Below, in pieces: positions 14,345 to 26,035 of a DNA stretch of 64,000 nucleotides; positions within the stretch are counted from its first letter, which is position 1; each line of letters opens with the position of its first letter. Under the pieces are notes generated by a model. The model ran no database searches. It had not been told where the DNA came from and saw nothing but the letters and a program-made list of their open reading frames with translations. Source of the DNA: Amanita rubescens (lineage: Eukaryota; Basidiomycota; Agaricomycetes; Agaricales; Amanitaceae); contig WION01000059.1 of assembly GCA_015039365.1 (NCBI GenBank), forward strand, positions 1 to 64,000, read 5' to 3'. Position numbers and translations under genes: made by a program.

Positions 14345-15920
14345 TTAGGGTGCTGCGGTGGATGGCGTCGGAACTTATGAAGATAAGAAAGAGCAGATGA
14401 CTTACGGCAAAATTCATATAGGGTGCCGGAAGGAAGATCTACATGCCGTGCACTTGACCAGTCATATATGAACGCCATAAGATTGCTTCCCCCAATCCTG
14501 TAGTAGGTAAAATATTTATCGGATAGTTTCCTGAGAACCAATTAAGATAAGTATATCCGGCAAAGAACGCCGACACGTACGTATTTACCATCTTGTACTC
14601 TTTCCTATACTTCTCTATGGCAAGTGTTTGAAGCCTTTCCTTCGTTCCATAATGCAGGCCCAGCTCATTTGCACTCTTTCCTGGGAACTTGATGATAAGG
14701 AATGATATAAGCATAACTCCCTCAAACTCCACCGACCCGCCAGCGATGAATTGGTCAACCATCTTCAAGTTTGAAATCTCTGCAAAAAGGGACTGCCATT
14801 TCCGCATGTTCCCGTGAAATTGGACTTTGAGACCAGCCGGAAAACCTTCGACGGGGAGACGGAATTTGTAATAACTAGCTTCGTCATTCGCCCATAGAAA
14901 ATCATAAGCGTCGTGTCTTAAAATGAGTTTTTCAAGCGTAGGAAGCCCCTATGAACATAAGCAAGGATCAAACTGGTTATGATAAGTACGATGGGTTTTA
15001 GGTACGCACTGATGTCGGGGGGCGATGTACAGGGACCAATCGGGGTGCTGGTGCGCGCGGTGGTGGTGGTCGCGGGAGGCCCAAAGACCAATAAAATACT
15101 TCTAATGCTTCGTACTCGGGAACTTTCTCATATTGTGCACATCCCCAATCCACTAGCTTCAGATGTGAGTCGTCGTCCTTATCATGAGCAAAATTTTTGA
15201 TATACGGATCCCTGCGGTCAGTACAAACCAGTTAGCAGATGGGTGAATTATAACGCTATACGCATACATATGAACCATGCCGTGTTTGAGCTTATATTCG
15301 GCCCTAGTAGATTCCTTGAGCTTTTCATGCTTAGCCCTGTCCTCGTCATTTTCCGGATCCAATGCAACACCCATGTTCTTCAGCAAGAGATACACATCAT
15401 TCTTCCGTTCAGCGGTTCTTACGAACCCGCCAGCAATATAGTGCTGAACTTGCTTCAGGTTTGTGACTTCGGTGGCAATCTCCTTCTTCATCTCTGAGTC
15501 GCTCTGGCTTCTGTACACTTTCAGAACGGGATTCTCGTTCCCCATGTAGTTTCCTTTGAGTATTCGCACTTCGGAATTCTTGCTGTGCACCGTTTTGGCT
15601 ACTTCCATCTTCATCCAAACAGGAGTAGGGAGGCCACATGGCTGGAGGGAGGGCGCGAGTAAGACTAGTTATACATATAGGAATGGTGAGAACGTACTTC
15701 AGGAGTATGGTTTACGGGTTTAGGAAGGAGTACCCGGGTGTGATGTCTATCGGGAGGCGTCCTTTTCTGGAGAGGACGAGCGATGTTTAACGAAGTTAGA
15801 AGCAACTCGCTGAGGATGGTCAACACTTACGAAAATGTCTGCCTCGCATGCTACGACGTTTACTACAAGCCATGAGCATATGGTGGAGACAAGGACGACA
15901 GCGGATGCGAAGAGGCGCAT
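14345..15920 (-). CDS. Secreted tandem kinase-like protein, paralogue A
   Basis: Exons in transcript order are 15831-15920, 15698-15766, 15268-15641, 15010-15211, 14581-14948, 14406-14530 and 14345-14373, giving 418 aa. The last intron is only 32 nt, so the C-terminus is tentative. Residues 1-25 (MRLFASAVVLVSTICSWLVV...) form a signal peptide. Repeat 1 carries kinase-like landmarks in order: NPVLKVYRS with a beta3-type Lys94, ATEVTNLKQV with Glu111, VHMDPYIKN matching HxDxxxxN (His177, Asp179, Asn184), and LKLVDWG with a DFG-like Asp199. Repeat 2 repeats the lobe pattern (AEISNLKMV, IAGGS, MVNT) and ends IYDWSSARHVDLP, but has no catalytic-loop Asp. The spacing fits a protein-kinase fold followed by a pseudokinase-like copy. 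Activity and substrate are unknown. Confidence 0.72.
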
Positions 15921-16455
15921 GCCAGAGGCGTTTCCACGGTTTGAAATACGCCGTACATAGCTGGCATAGCTTGCGGTTCCGGATCCCTAATCAAAGATGG
16001 TCGCCTCCGCGCGCTAAAGTGTTGGTAGCAAGTCCTGATCCGCCTCGGCCGTTGCCATTGACGACCTCCCCAGGTGAGAGTGTCCGAAGGCTTGATCTTG
16101 GTGAAAAGATATCTCCCACGACGTTACATATGTCATGAACTCGAACAGGGAATTCACAACTCCTCATGCTTCAAGCGTTCCCCATGCCTCGCCGTGTGTT
16201 TTGCGCAGGATCCCGCCGAAAGCTGGGATCCTAGGACAGCGTAAGTCGCAATTACCGAAACGTTGGAATATTTCAAACTCGGACAGCAGGTAGAATCTGC
16301 AGGAAGCCAACGAGTCAACTCACGCTAGCCGTTAATGAGTGCTCGCGACGAGGTTACTGGAGCTACGTGTCCCGTTGTGACTCGGATTGCCGTTTTTTCA
16401 AAAGTTCGTCCGCAACCCCATTTTCCTTTATCTCCTTTTAATCTATCGCAATTAG
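15921..16455. other. Spacer between divergent genes A and F-box
   Basis: This should contain two promoters. An ATG at 16335 opens a short frame that may be a first exon of the F-box gene, but no good donor joins it to the F-box exon. Confidence 0.3.
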
Positions 16456-18401
16456 CGGCCCCGTTACTTTGCTTGCACTCCCCCACGATTTGCTCGAACG
16501 AATTTTCCTGTATCTAGACGCCCAAGACGTCAGAAGGCGCACCTTTGTATCAAGGCGAATCAACAATTTCGTACCTTCCTCGGTGATTCTACGGTATCGC
16601 TTGGCCTGTCATGCGGCAGGCGTCGTTGACAACCCGTGTTGCAACCTCTCGTTTGCGGAACGCTACGAGGCTCTAATAAAGCGAGAAAAGGCGTGGTGGA
16701 GGTTTCAGCCAGCTTTTATAAAGACGTTTCATGATGCGTTTAAGGCATCCCCCATATGCAGCTTAACATCGGGTGTCCATCTGTACGGCGAAAGCGGGGG
16801 CCGTAATCTGCACTATTGCTTCCTTCCATCCACACCAGACGATGTTCTACGATGGACAACCATACCCAGCCATGCTCCAGTCAAGAACTGGATCGTCCCT
16901 TTGCACATATCCGTCAGGTGGGCATGGCCGGTGGTGATAATGATCTCATGGTCCTCGTCATCTCGTGCGTTCGTCAAAACCTAATTGATGAATGATGATT
17001 CTCACTTTAACACCAGGTCGACGAATGAGGATCAAGCACGCGTCTGGTATTCATTATACATCACTCTTCTTCAATTCTCCACCGGAGAACACCATCCGTT
17101 GGCTCACCGTCCACGAATTGACGTAGGAGAATACGAAATGGGCCAGCATGTTTTTCTGGAAGTCGCCGGCGACAACATTGCTCTCCTAATTGACACTTAC
17201 GGGATATCACAACTATCTATTTTTGACTGGAAGACGGGCCTTAAGAAATTGGTACGCAGCTACACTAATCTGTCTCCCATTTCTTTCCTAAATATTTGCC
17301 CCTCTTGAGACAGCAACATCACACTTTAGAGACGGCCTACTGTCGTCTTGCTTTCGTATCACCTGAAATTCTTCTCGTACCCAACGCGATCAAGGGCCAA
17401 TACGAAGTTTGGAGGATCCCCATGGAAGCAGATGGCGTTCCATATCAGATGTTAGGTCTTTGTTTTCCTGCTCTGTCCAAGGGGCATTCTATTATCAGGT
17501 TTGAAGATTGCCGTGGTAGACCTAACCCACATAATATGCTGCGAACTTCACCTAAACCATTCCACACTTCTCCGGACGAAACCGTGATCATCACCATAGT
17601 CAATATCGCTGTTTCCCCAAACCAATTTGGCCCAAGATTCGCCCTTTTCATCCGCTGCCGATCTCTTCTAGAAGCCATTACAAATCTCACACAGTCGGTG
17701 TGCCTCCCCCATTCGATGTCCGGCATCATTTCAATGATGTGGAGGTCAATTATGACGACTCTGGAACACGTACACCATACTCTTTCACCTTCACCTCCTC
17801 CTCCACGGGCTCTCAGGCTGCCTCTAGCCATGGAAAGGGGTGTAGCGTGAAATCCATTCCTTGGTCTGAATGGGAACCTGTATCAAGGTGGTTCAGTACT
17901 GGGAACGGGGATCAAACCTGGAGTAATACTTCCGGACAAAGATGGGTGTTCCTTGAGCCTGTTGATGATGGTGATGAAAGGTACCGATTGAGCATAATCG
18001 ATTTCAACCCTTATAACGTCTACAATCCTCAAGACTATTTACCGGGCGATTTGGTTGTAAGACGAAAAGGAGACTACTTCGATCACGGTAATGTTTTTGC
18101 GGAGGAGATCGAGATGGGATTGGGCTGTACGATATACAGGGCTCCCCAGGCGTATGATCATAATACGTGGTTCATAGACGACGAGAGTGTGTTGGCTTTA
18201 AAGGTACGTGCGAGTTATGGCTTTTTTTGCCTTTTTACTTACGGTTGGCAGACTGTCGTTTACGAAGGGCGTGTGGTTGGAAATACCATTTTGGCTGAGA
18301 ATTCATGTGTCCACTCGTCGTTGCTACTCGTCAGACATATATCACTTCTTGGAACCTCCTGTCTTCAAATCTATAACACTATGATAAATGACTGGAATTA
18401 A
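16456..18401 (+). pseudogene. F-box protein gene with two frame breaks
   Basis: The exon after the TTAG acceptor at 16454-16455 encodes an F-box, LPHDLLERIFLYLDAQDVRR, followed by SFAERYEALIKRE and the beta-rich C-terminal region common to a large Agaricomycete family (LQFSTGEHHPLA, VSPEILLVPN, PPPFDVRHHFNDVEVNY, DHNTWFIDDE). Introns 16965-17016, 17252-17313 and 18204-18251 are clean. Such proteins recruit substrates to SCF ubiquitin ligases. Two single-frame breaks interrupt it. Near 16,915, HIS runs out of frame into MAGGDNDLMVLV. Near 17,695, NLTQ runs out of frame into GVPPPFD; the degenerate copy at 18.7 kb keeps the expected frame there. The gene may be a recent pseudogene or carry assembly indels. 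The first exon is unresolved. Confidence 0.65.
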
Positions 18402-18469
18402 GCTATTAGCTCCTGACCTCCCCGTTCCCAAAGACGCTAATGAGCAAGCTACCTTTTCCTAGCCCTACC

Positions 18470-18790
18470 GTTGTTGACTCCACCATGCTCACCGTCACCA
18501 GTTCTCCCCCACTACGAACCAGTTCTGCCTGCTCTGTCCAAGGAGCATTCTATCATCAGGCTTGATGGTCGCCATGGTCGACCTAACCCACATAACGTGC
18601 TACGCATTTCGCCCACGCTCCTACGGACGTATCGCTTTTTTCCCAAACGAATTTGGCCCAACATTTGCTCTTTTCACGCGCCGCCGATCTCTTCTAGAAA
18701 CCATTACAAGCTTCACGCAAACAGGTGTGCCGAATGTCCGGGAACATTTTAATAAAGAGGTGAACGACTTGGATCTTCGCAACATTTATA
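18470..18790 (+). pseudogene. Degenerate fragment of the neighbouring F-box gene
   Basis: This stretch encodes ALSKEHSIIRLDGRHGRPNP, then in other frames FFPNEFGPTFALFTRRRSLL and ETITSFTQTGVPN. These align with ALSKGHSIIRFEDCRGRPNP, the NQFGPRFALFIRCRSLLEAI region and the following NLTQ...GVPPP of the F-box gene just upstream. It lacks the F-box and the flanking exons and changes frame, so it is a decayed partial tandem duplicate. Confidence 0.65.
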
Positions 18791-18998
18791 TAATATCGCA
18801 ACATATAAGTATATATTCACGTATTCTCCCTATGCCCTCTCGGTAGAAAAAATGCAGGATAGAGGGTGGAAAAGTAGGTAGGTGTATTAGAGAGTGGTAT
18901 GGGCGCGGCTCGAACATTGGTGGTAGGCGAGCGCACGCTTGGATCAAGTTTCTGTTGCACGCTCGGAACTACTAAATACTCCAGCCTAGTGTGGTACT

Positions 18999-20721
18999 TC
19001 AGGCCTTCGTATGTTGACTCTTGAGTGCAGCATCTTCCGTGCAATATTCCTTCCCGATAGCCCTAAGGTCCTCGTGGCCCTGGTTAGGCAAAGCTTTTGA
19101 CAGAGATTAAACAGAGTCGATTATTCAGCTTGAAACTTACGGCAAATATAATCCAAGGTGCCGTCTGGGAGATCTACGTGCCGTGCGCTTGACCACTCGT
19201 ATATGTACGCCTTGAACTTGTTATCGACGTCCTTGCCGTAGGTAAAATATTTATCTATTGGATGCCTGAGCGATATCAAATGATTGACACACATCATCAG
19301 CTGAGAGCGACAACACTTACGTATTTACCATCCCGAAGTCTTTCTTATACCGTTCTATTGCTTCTTGTTTCAGCTTTTCTCGCTCTTGATCATCTAGGCC
19401 CTTCACGTCCATCTCACCCTCAAACTTCACAACCAGATACACCACAGTTATGCTGTTCTCATCATTTACAAGCAGCGACCCCCCTGTAAGGAATCTTTCA
19501 ACCGCCTTCAAGTTTGTAACCTCGTGTACAAGGTGCTGTTGTTTCCGGGTTCCTTCGACCCAGAATACTTTGAGGGCAGCCGGGAAACCATCAACGAGGC
19601 CACGTAATTTGTAATAATTAGCTTCGGCATTACCCCAAAGATGAACTGGCTGGTCTTTAATGATGAATTTCTCGAGGTCAGGAAGAAGCTAAGAACAGGA
19701 ACAGGTATCAAGCTGAGTATGATAGATACGAAAGTCTTGTGTACGTACTACGTGATCTTTGACTCGGAGGCCTTGCGGTATGGGCTTCGGTGGCGGTGGA
19801 AGTCCTCCGCGGTCGCCAGGCAAATAGAACGTATCTAAGAAGGGCCATTCCAGGCCCGGAAGTTTCTTATACCTCGCATGGGCCCAATCAAGCAATCTTA
19901 GCGAGTTGGAGGAGCGCGCATCCGGGCCATTAGCATAATTGGCGATATACTTATCCCTGTCGTCGGCACAAACTGGTTAGCGGATATAATACATTTCAAC
20001 GCTATACACGTACATGTGAATCATTCCATACTTTTGCTTATATTCTTCCCTAGTCTTCGCCCCCAGCGCTAGAAACTTAGCCCTATCCCCCCCAATTTTC
20101 GGATCCAATGCAACACCCATGTTCACCATCAGGAGATATACGTTCATCTTCAGCGGACCGGCAGGCCATTCGAACACGCCGTCAATATACTGCCCAACCT
20201 GCTTCAGATGTGAGACTTCCGCGAGAATAAATTTCATGTCTTCCTCGGTTTGGTCTGTATACACCTTTACGACGGGATTGATATACTTCTTGACGTGACT
20301 CTCGGTATATGTTCCTTTGAGAATCAGGACGCATGCATGTTTGCTGAATATAGTTTTCTTTTGTACATTCTTCAAAAGCAGCCAAGCAGGGAACTCATCA
20401 CGACGCTTCTATAAACCCCAGATATAGCAAGATTGGTTATACATCAGGGCACGGTACGTACTAGTTTCGGCATCAGTTGACCGACTCGTTGTCCTGACGG
20501 AGGTCCACAAATAAGAGTACGTTGATCATTTACAGGTGTAGTATTCCCTCTCTCTCCCGCCCTTTTCTGGAAAGATGTAAGGTGAACAAGGTCAAAATGT
20601 CGCAAGAACAGTCGGCACGTACGACGATGGTCATTGGATCATTCTCGCAGGCTAATACGTTTATCGCAAACCACGAACATAGCATGGAGAAAGCGAAGAC
20701 TATGATTACAAGGAGGCGCAT
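18999..20721 (-). CDS. Secreted tandem kinase-like protein, paralogue B
   Basis: Exons in transcript order are 20623-20721, 20462-20566, 20014-20408, 19749-19956, 19321-19688, 19141-19265 and 18999-19093, giving 464 aa with all phases consistent. The signal peptide is MRLLVIIVFAFSMLCSWFAI. Exon 2 starts with KRAG, contains CGPPSGQR, and is followed by KRRDEF at the start of exon 3; the two basic sites could be Kex2 cleavage points. Repeat 1 has INPVVKVY (Lys116), LAEVSHLKQV, IHMDKYIAN (His199, Asp201, Asn206 in HxDxxxxN) and LRLLDWAHAR (Asp223, DWA in place of DFG). Repeat 2 has HEVTNLKAV, TGGS, FGMVNTHPIDKYF and IYEWSSARHVDLPDGT, where even the DFG-like Asp is Glu. An active kinase-like repeat plus a dead copy is the likely reading. 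This is the best preserved of the three paralogues. Confidence 0.78.
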
Positions 20722-21109
20722 GGTGTGACTGGTGCAGTGAAGACTTCAAAACGTAGAGGTTGCTTGAGTAAAATTGACAAGGGTACTAAAAGATACCACA
20801 TCTGGTAACGGGCACAGCCCGCGACGTATTACCATCACTTGTGGTCGTTGCCTTGTGATGGTGCCTACCCGTGCCGCCCGATACCTTGACTCGGAGCCGA
20901 TCATGATGTGATGAAGTGGATCCGCCTCGGCAGTTGCAAGTGACGCTTTGCGCGTGCGTAACAAGTTGCGTTCAAAGTAAACTAAACTTCGAAGAAAGAT
21001 GAGGTAGATATGCCAGAGATAACAAAGAGCGCTTGAGCGTTGGTGATGAGCGAGTTGCGATATCAGAACTAGACTACCATGTGTGAGTACCGCCGCCTAG
21101 CGGTGGATT
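20722..21109. other. Spacer between paralogues B and C
   Basis: Promoter side of B and downstream region of C; no gene is recognised. Confidence 0.3.
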
Positions 21110-22829
21110 TCACGCTTTGATATGTCGACTCCTGCGCGCGGCGTCCTTCGAGCAATATTCCTTCTCGATTCTCCTAAGGTCCTCGTAGCCCTTGTTAGGC
21201 AAAGCTTTTGGTAGGGATTAAGCAGAGTCGATTATTTATTTAGCTTGAAACTTACGGCAAATGTAATCCAAGGTGCCGTCTGGGAGATCTACATGTCGTG
21301 CACTTGACCAGTCATATATGTACGCCTTCAACTTGTTATCGATGTCCTTGCCATAGATAAAATATTTATCTATTGGATGCCTGAGCAATATAAATAATCA
21401 GCATCCGCTGAGACTCGAGAGCGGCAACACTTACGTATTTACCATCCCGAAGTCCGTCTTATACCGTTCCATCGCTTCTCGTTTCAGTTCTTCACGCCTT
21501 TCTGGAGTCAGGCCCTCTACTTCCATCTCGCCTTGAAACTTCATCACAAAGTACACCACACTTATTTCCCTTGCCCCATCCACCCTTAGCTGCCCGCCTG
21601 CAAGTAAACATTTAACCGCTATCAAATTTGTGATCTCATGATAAAGGTACTGGTGTTTCCGGGATCCTTGGACCCAAGATACTTTGACGACGGCCGGGAA
21701 ACCATCGACGAGTTTGTGTAATTTGTAATAATTAGCTTCGGCATTGCCCCAAAGATAGACAGGCTTGTCATTAATGATGTTCTTCTCGAGCGTAGGAAGA
21801 AGCTAAGAACATGAACGAAAATCAAGATAAGTATGATAGATACGAAATGTTGTGTCGTACTGAGAAACCTTTGGTTCCAAGGTTGTCTGGTATGGGTTTT
21901 GGCGGTAATGGAAGGCCGCCAGACTTTCCGGGCCAATAAAACGCTTCCAACCAGTTAGAGGGTGGGGCCCCAATGCCCGGAACTTTGCAATACCTTGCGT
22001 GGGCCCAATCAAACAGGTTCAGACGTGAATTGGAGCCATAGTCATGAGCGGAATTGGCCATATGTAGATCCCTGACATTGGTACAAACTAGTAATCAGAA
22101 ATGATAAAATCCAACTACATGCACGTACTTATGAATCATGCCATACTTGTGCTGATATTCGCGATTAGTTGTCATCATCAGCGCGGAATACTTTGCTTTG
22201 TCCTCCGCATTATTCGGATCCAATGCAACACCCATGTTCACAAACAGGAGATATACATTCATCTTCAACTGACCGGCAGGCCATTCAAACACACCGTCAA
22301 TATACTGCTCAACCTGTTTCGAATTCGAGACTTCTAATAGGACGGATTTCATATCTTCTTCGGTTAATCCTCTGTACACTTTCAAGATGGGATTGATATA
22401 CTGCACGACACGGCCGTCCAATCGCTGATGATTGTATGTTCCTTTGAGAACCAGGACGCATGAATGTTCGGTGAGAATAGTTTTCTGTATGGCCATTTCT
22501 AGCCAGGGTGGAAATTGTTTACGACGCTTCTAGAAATCCCGGGCAATAGCAAGACTAGTTTACATACAGAGCAAAATAAGTACGTACTAGTTCCGGCATC
22601 ACATTTCCGAGTCGTTGTCCTGGCGGAGGTCCACAGAAGATATTGATAGGATTTGATGCTTTCTTTCCTGCCCTTTTCTGGAAAGGTGTAAAGCGAATAA
22701 GGTCGAAATATCGCAAGGATAGTCAGCACGTACGACGATGAAAACGGCATCATTCTTGCAGGCTAAGGCGTCAGCTACAAGCCACGAGCATAGCATGGAG
22801 ACAACGAAGACCACGGTTGAGAGGCGCAT
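21110..22829 (-). pseudogene. Secreted tandem kinase-like protein, paralogue C, frame-broken in exon 6
   Basis: Exons in transcript order are 22734-22829, 22588-22677, 22129-22529, 21861-22071, 21435-21802, 21256-21381 and 21110-21204. The signal peptide (MRLSTVVFVVSMLCSWLVA), the KRAG/CGPPPGQR exon and KRRKQF match paralogue B. Repeat 1 keeps INPILKVYRG, IHKDLHMAN (His195, Asp197, Asn202) and LNLFDWAHAR (Asp217). Exon 6 is 126 nt rather than the 125 nt of A and B because five A's stand at 21,359-21,363 where B has four. Translation then stops soon after HPIDKYF, losing the WSSARHVDLPDGT end and the last exon, although both remain well conserved as DNA. This is either a very recent pseudogene or a homopolymer error in the sequence. 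Without the extra base the gene would be intact. Confidence 0.72.
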
Positions 22830-23338
22830 GAGTTGACTAGCGCAGTAAAGGCCTGTACTATCGCAGAACGTTGAACAGTCTAGGAGCCAAGGCAAGTTGA
22901 GGAGGAGATCGCATCTAGCAACGGCCAACGGGCGTCGGGCACAGCCTTGAGCTCGCGATTGGTCGTCAGGGTGGCCCTGTGATCGGGACTACCGGCGCAA
23001 TCTGCCTGTACTTGATGCAATTCATTTTCGGTAAGTAGACACTGGCGCCAGCGTGAAACGACGCCCGACTAGATAACATTTACAGCGCCTTTTCGGTGAC
23101 CCTTTGCTAAGACCAGGTTATATGATTTTCGTCAGTTGAGTCGTGGCGGAAAGACGTAACCCTAAACTATGGTCACCGAACTCGTCCACCGGCTAAGTAG
23201 CTTCCTCTTCTTCCACTACCAGCAATCCACCTTGTCCAACGCAACGTCAAAAAGCTGGCTGACGCGTACGTAGCTTGCTAATTGTCTATAGTAGTCACAT
23301 GTCACGCGTGATCAATCGATCCTCACCAACCTTCTACT
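22830..23338. other. Spacer between divergent genes
   Basis: No coding sequence or repeat is recognised. It separates kinase-like gene C (-) from the oxygenase gene (+) and should hold both promoters. Confidence 0.3.
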
Positions 23339-24703
23339 ATGGACACCGACAGTTTGCTGACTTCAGAACAGCTTCAAGCGCTCAGACAGTCTATCTCATC
23401 CCATGCGCCATTTTGTAGCGGCGTCTTGCCAGTGTCCAATCCCGTAGACTTGGCCTTGTACTATGGGAAAGGAGAAAACGCTCGGTGACTTGGGCTCCTT
23501 GACATCTCGCTTGCAATACTTAACAGGCTCTTCATAGCTGGATCGATCTCTATCGCCCTTCAAATGAATCCATATCAAACCTTGTCAACGCATGCGAACC
23601 TGCAACATTTGGTTTCAAGGGCGAGGACGTGTATGATGAATGTTACAGAAAAGCCGGAAAGCTCGACTGCACCTCATTTCGGCCTATGCTCGACATTTCG
23701 AGCCTCGGTCTCGTCGAGATTGTACGCGATGGCCTTTTACATGGGATGGAGGCGCAGAAACCTATTCGAGCCGAGCTGTACAATTTGAACGTCTATGGTG
23801 TCGTCCTACATCTGAAACATGTCGCACACGTACTAATGCGTTCTCGTAGGAGAGGGATCATTCTTCAAGGCACACAGGGATACTCCCCACGGTCAAAAGA
23901 TGTTCGGATCTCTAGTCATCTTCTACCCAACTTCCCACCAAGGCGGTAGGTTGCACATCAGGAAAGACGACAAGGAATGGTATTTCGACTCTGAAATATT
24001 GACCGAAACCGAGGAGCCTCACATCGGCTATGTCGCCTTGTACAGCGATGTCGAACACGAAGTTGATTTGGTCAAATCCGGCCACAGAGTATCGATCACC
24101 TACAATCTCTTCTACGAATCGGACCACTTTGTGCAGCATCCTACTTCCTTGTCTCCTAATGCTCTTGCTTTTAAAAACTTGTTGCAAGGCCTTTTGGATG
24201 ATCCGACGTTTCTCCCGGACGGAGGGTGGCTTGGTTTCGGCCTTGAATATCACTATCCGCTACCCACTGCTACCAAACACATCAAACTGGACAAAATCTC
24301 CAACAACCTTAAAGGAAGCGACGCGGAAATCATGCAAGTCGCGGAACAACTTGGTCTTAACGCGTCGCTCTGGTGCCTGGTCGAGTCTGCCCGTGCCAAG
24401 GTGGCATGCAAAGGAATATTACCTGATATAAGTGGGATGGAATTTGGCGAAAATACAATCGCTCTCGACTCATTCCTCCGCGAAGAAGTCGGGGCCAAGA
24501 TGTTGCAAGAAAGCGAGGAAGGAGAGGTTGACGAGAGGTGTTACATCAATTGGGTCACGCGTCCGACTGGTACGAACCGTACCCGGACGGCTTACCTGTA
24601 TTATGGAAACGAGACAACCTCCGAATATGCATATAACACGGTTTGTTTGGTTATACGAGTGGAGAAAAGAGGGCAAAATCAGACCCAGAACCCTAGTGAC
24701 TGA
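23339..24703 (+). CDS. 2OG-Fe(II) dioxygenase (prolyl-4-hydroxylase-like fold)
   Basis: Exons are 23339-23484, 23538-23797 and 23850-24703, giving 419 aa, with introns of 53 and 52 nt. The core is a double-stranded beta-helix oxygenase: LYNLNVYGEGSFFKAHRDTP supplies the metal-binding His and Asp (HxD), the FGSLVIFYPTSHQGGRL strand follows, and YVALYSDVEHEVDLVKSGHR gives the distal His and the basic residue for 2-oxoglutarate. Such enzymes use Fe(II), O2 and 2-oxoglutarate to hydroxylate proteins or small molecules. The C-terminal half is a less conserved basidiomycete extension with no domain I can name. The frame is intact. It runs tail-to-tail with the methyltransferase genes, 80 bp apart. 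The substrate is unknown. Confidence 0.82.
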
Positions 24704-24783
24704 TACGCTCCGGTTTATGCATGTATATATCCCGTCAATGTTCTGTCTATTTCATTTCGTCTACGTTGAATCCAAAAGTCAAT

Positions 24784-25833
24784 TTAAAGTCTTGTAATAC
24801 TCCACTTCATCCAATGGACTATCTCACCACCTCTATCGACCGGAAAAACTTCCGTCTCTACCTTGACAGTGCCCTTTTCGAATATTTCACCATCCCAAAG
24901 CTCATTCCAAGAATCGGACGAATGACAAAATATTTGATGCTGCACGCCATCCACCAAGGTATATCTTGCTCCCTTCACAAGTGCCCCGCGATTCGCCCCG
25001 AATATAGTTGATCCAGGAAGCGGTGAGATTAAAGACCCGAATTTCTGTGCGATATCGCGCTGCCCTGCTTCATCAAAGAGATGGAAGAATGAGGATGCGC
25101 AAATGGCGGAAACGTGACCTTGGAGAGGATTCAAGCTGGTTAAGGATTTGAGATTGGCAGGGCGAGGATTGATATTGAGGGGTGGATTGGAGGAGTAGAA
25201 AGGAGCGCGTGGTGTACTAAGCATTGCTGCGTCGAATATGTCACCAGCGATGAATGCCGCTGGGAATGTTTCGGGAGTGCTCCGGAAGAGCTCATGGCCG
25301 TAGTCCCAAAAAGCTATATACAACGTCAGTTAAGAGTAAGAAGATTTCGTGGATGCTCGCCTTGACGCAGTTCGAACCCCATTACGTTCTCCGCCGGCCA
25401 GCCATCAGCTACGGCTTTCCTCAGGTCGCATCCGACTTGAAAAAAATAAGATCAGTTGGCAATTAAATAAGGGGGAAATTATCTCGTACAACAACATCCA
25501 ACGTCGAGTAAAATCGCGTCCTTTCTTTCTTTAGCGAGTTCCAAAACACGCGGGTAAACAGATACGTTGGACGCTCGAAATCTTGTCATTCCCAAAGTCA
25601 GCAATATATAATGACGCAACTTATTTTAAGAGCAACATACTTGGTAAACATGAACCTGCTAATGCAGCCATATGGAAATACACTGTACGCCTTGGCCTGA
25701 ACTGCGAAGATGTGGCTCTTCAATTCATCATCGTCATCATCCCAGTTTGAGCTTTGAAAAAAGCAAGCTCGACTTCGGTGAGAGAAAGGGTTTCCTCGGT
25801 CCCTAACACGTTGGAAGGCAGCATGTTTGACAT
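24784..25833 (-). pseudogene. SAM-dependent methyltransferase, copy 1, damaged
   Basis: Exons in transcript order are 25641-25833, 25490-25581, 25361-25435 and 24784-25313, parallel to copy 2 downstream. The class I SAM site is recognisable: ILLDVGCC, then the split VGCDLRKAVADGWP, then EAGQRDIAQKF and the C-terminal WDGEIFEKGTV. Two lesions set it apart from copy 2. Near 25,740 one base is missing after AQTGM, which shifts exon 1 into an early stop. The donor of the third intron reads GCGAGC instead of the GTGAGC found at the same place in copy 2. The frame break makes a full-length product unlikely, so it is called a pseudogene; a sequencing indel is the alternative. The 3' exon alone stays open for about 176 codons. 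Confidence 0.7.
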
Positions 25834-26035
25834 GGGAGTGCGCACACGAGTGATCTTATATAAACACTACAACGGTTACGTTATTTCGGCTATGTATGAG
25901 TCAAAACTCGGATATCCCAATCCGTTCAAATTACTGTCACCTCAGATTGCTTGACGTACTGACCTGCAAATGAATCGTGTATTTCACTTCGCCCACATTG
26001 AACATCCAAGTTTGAACGTACGTCTAAAGTCAATT

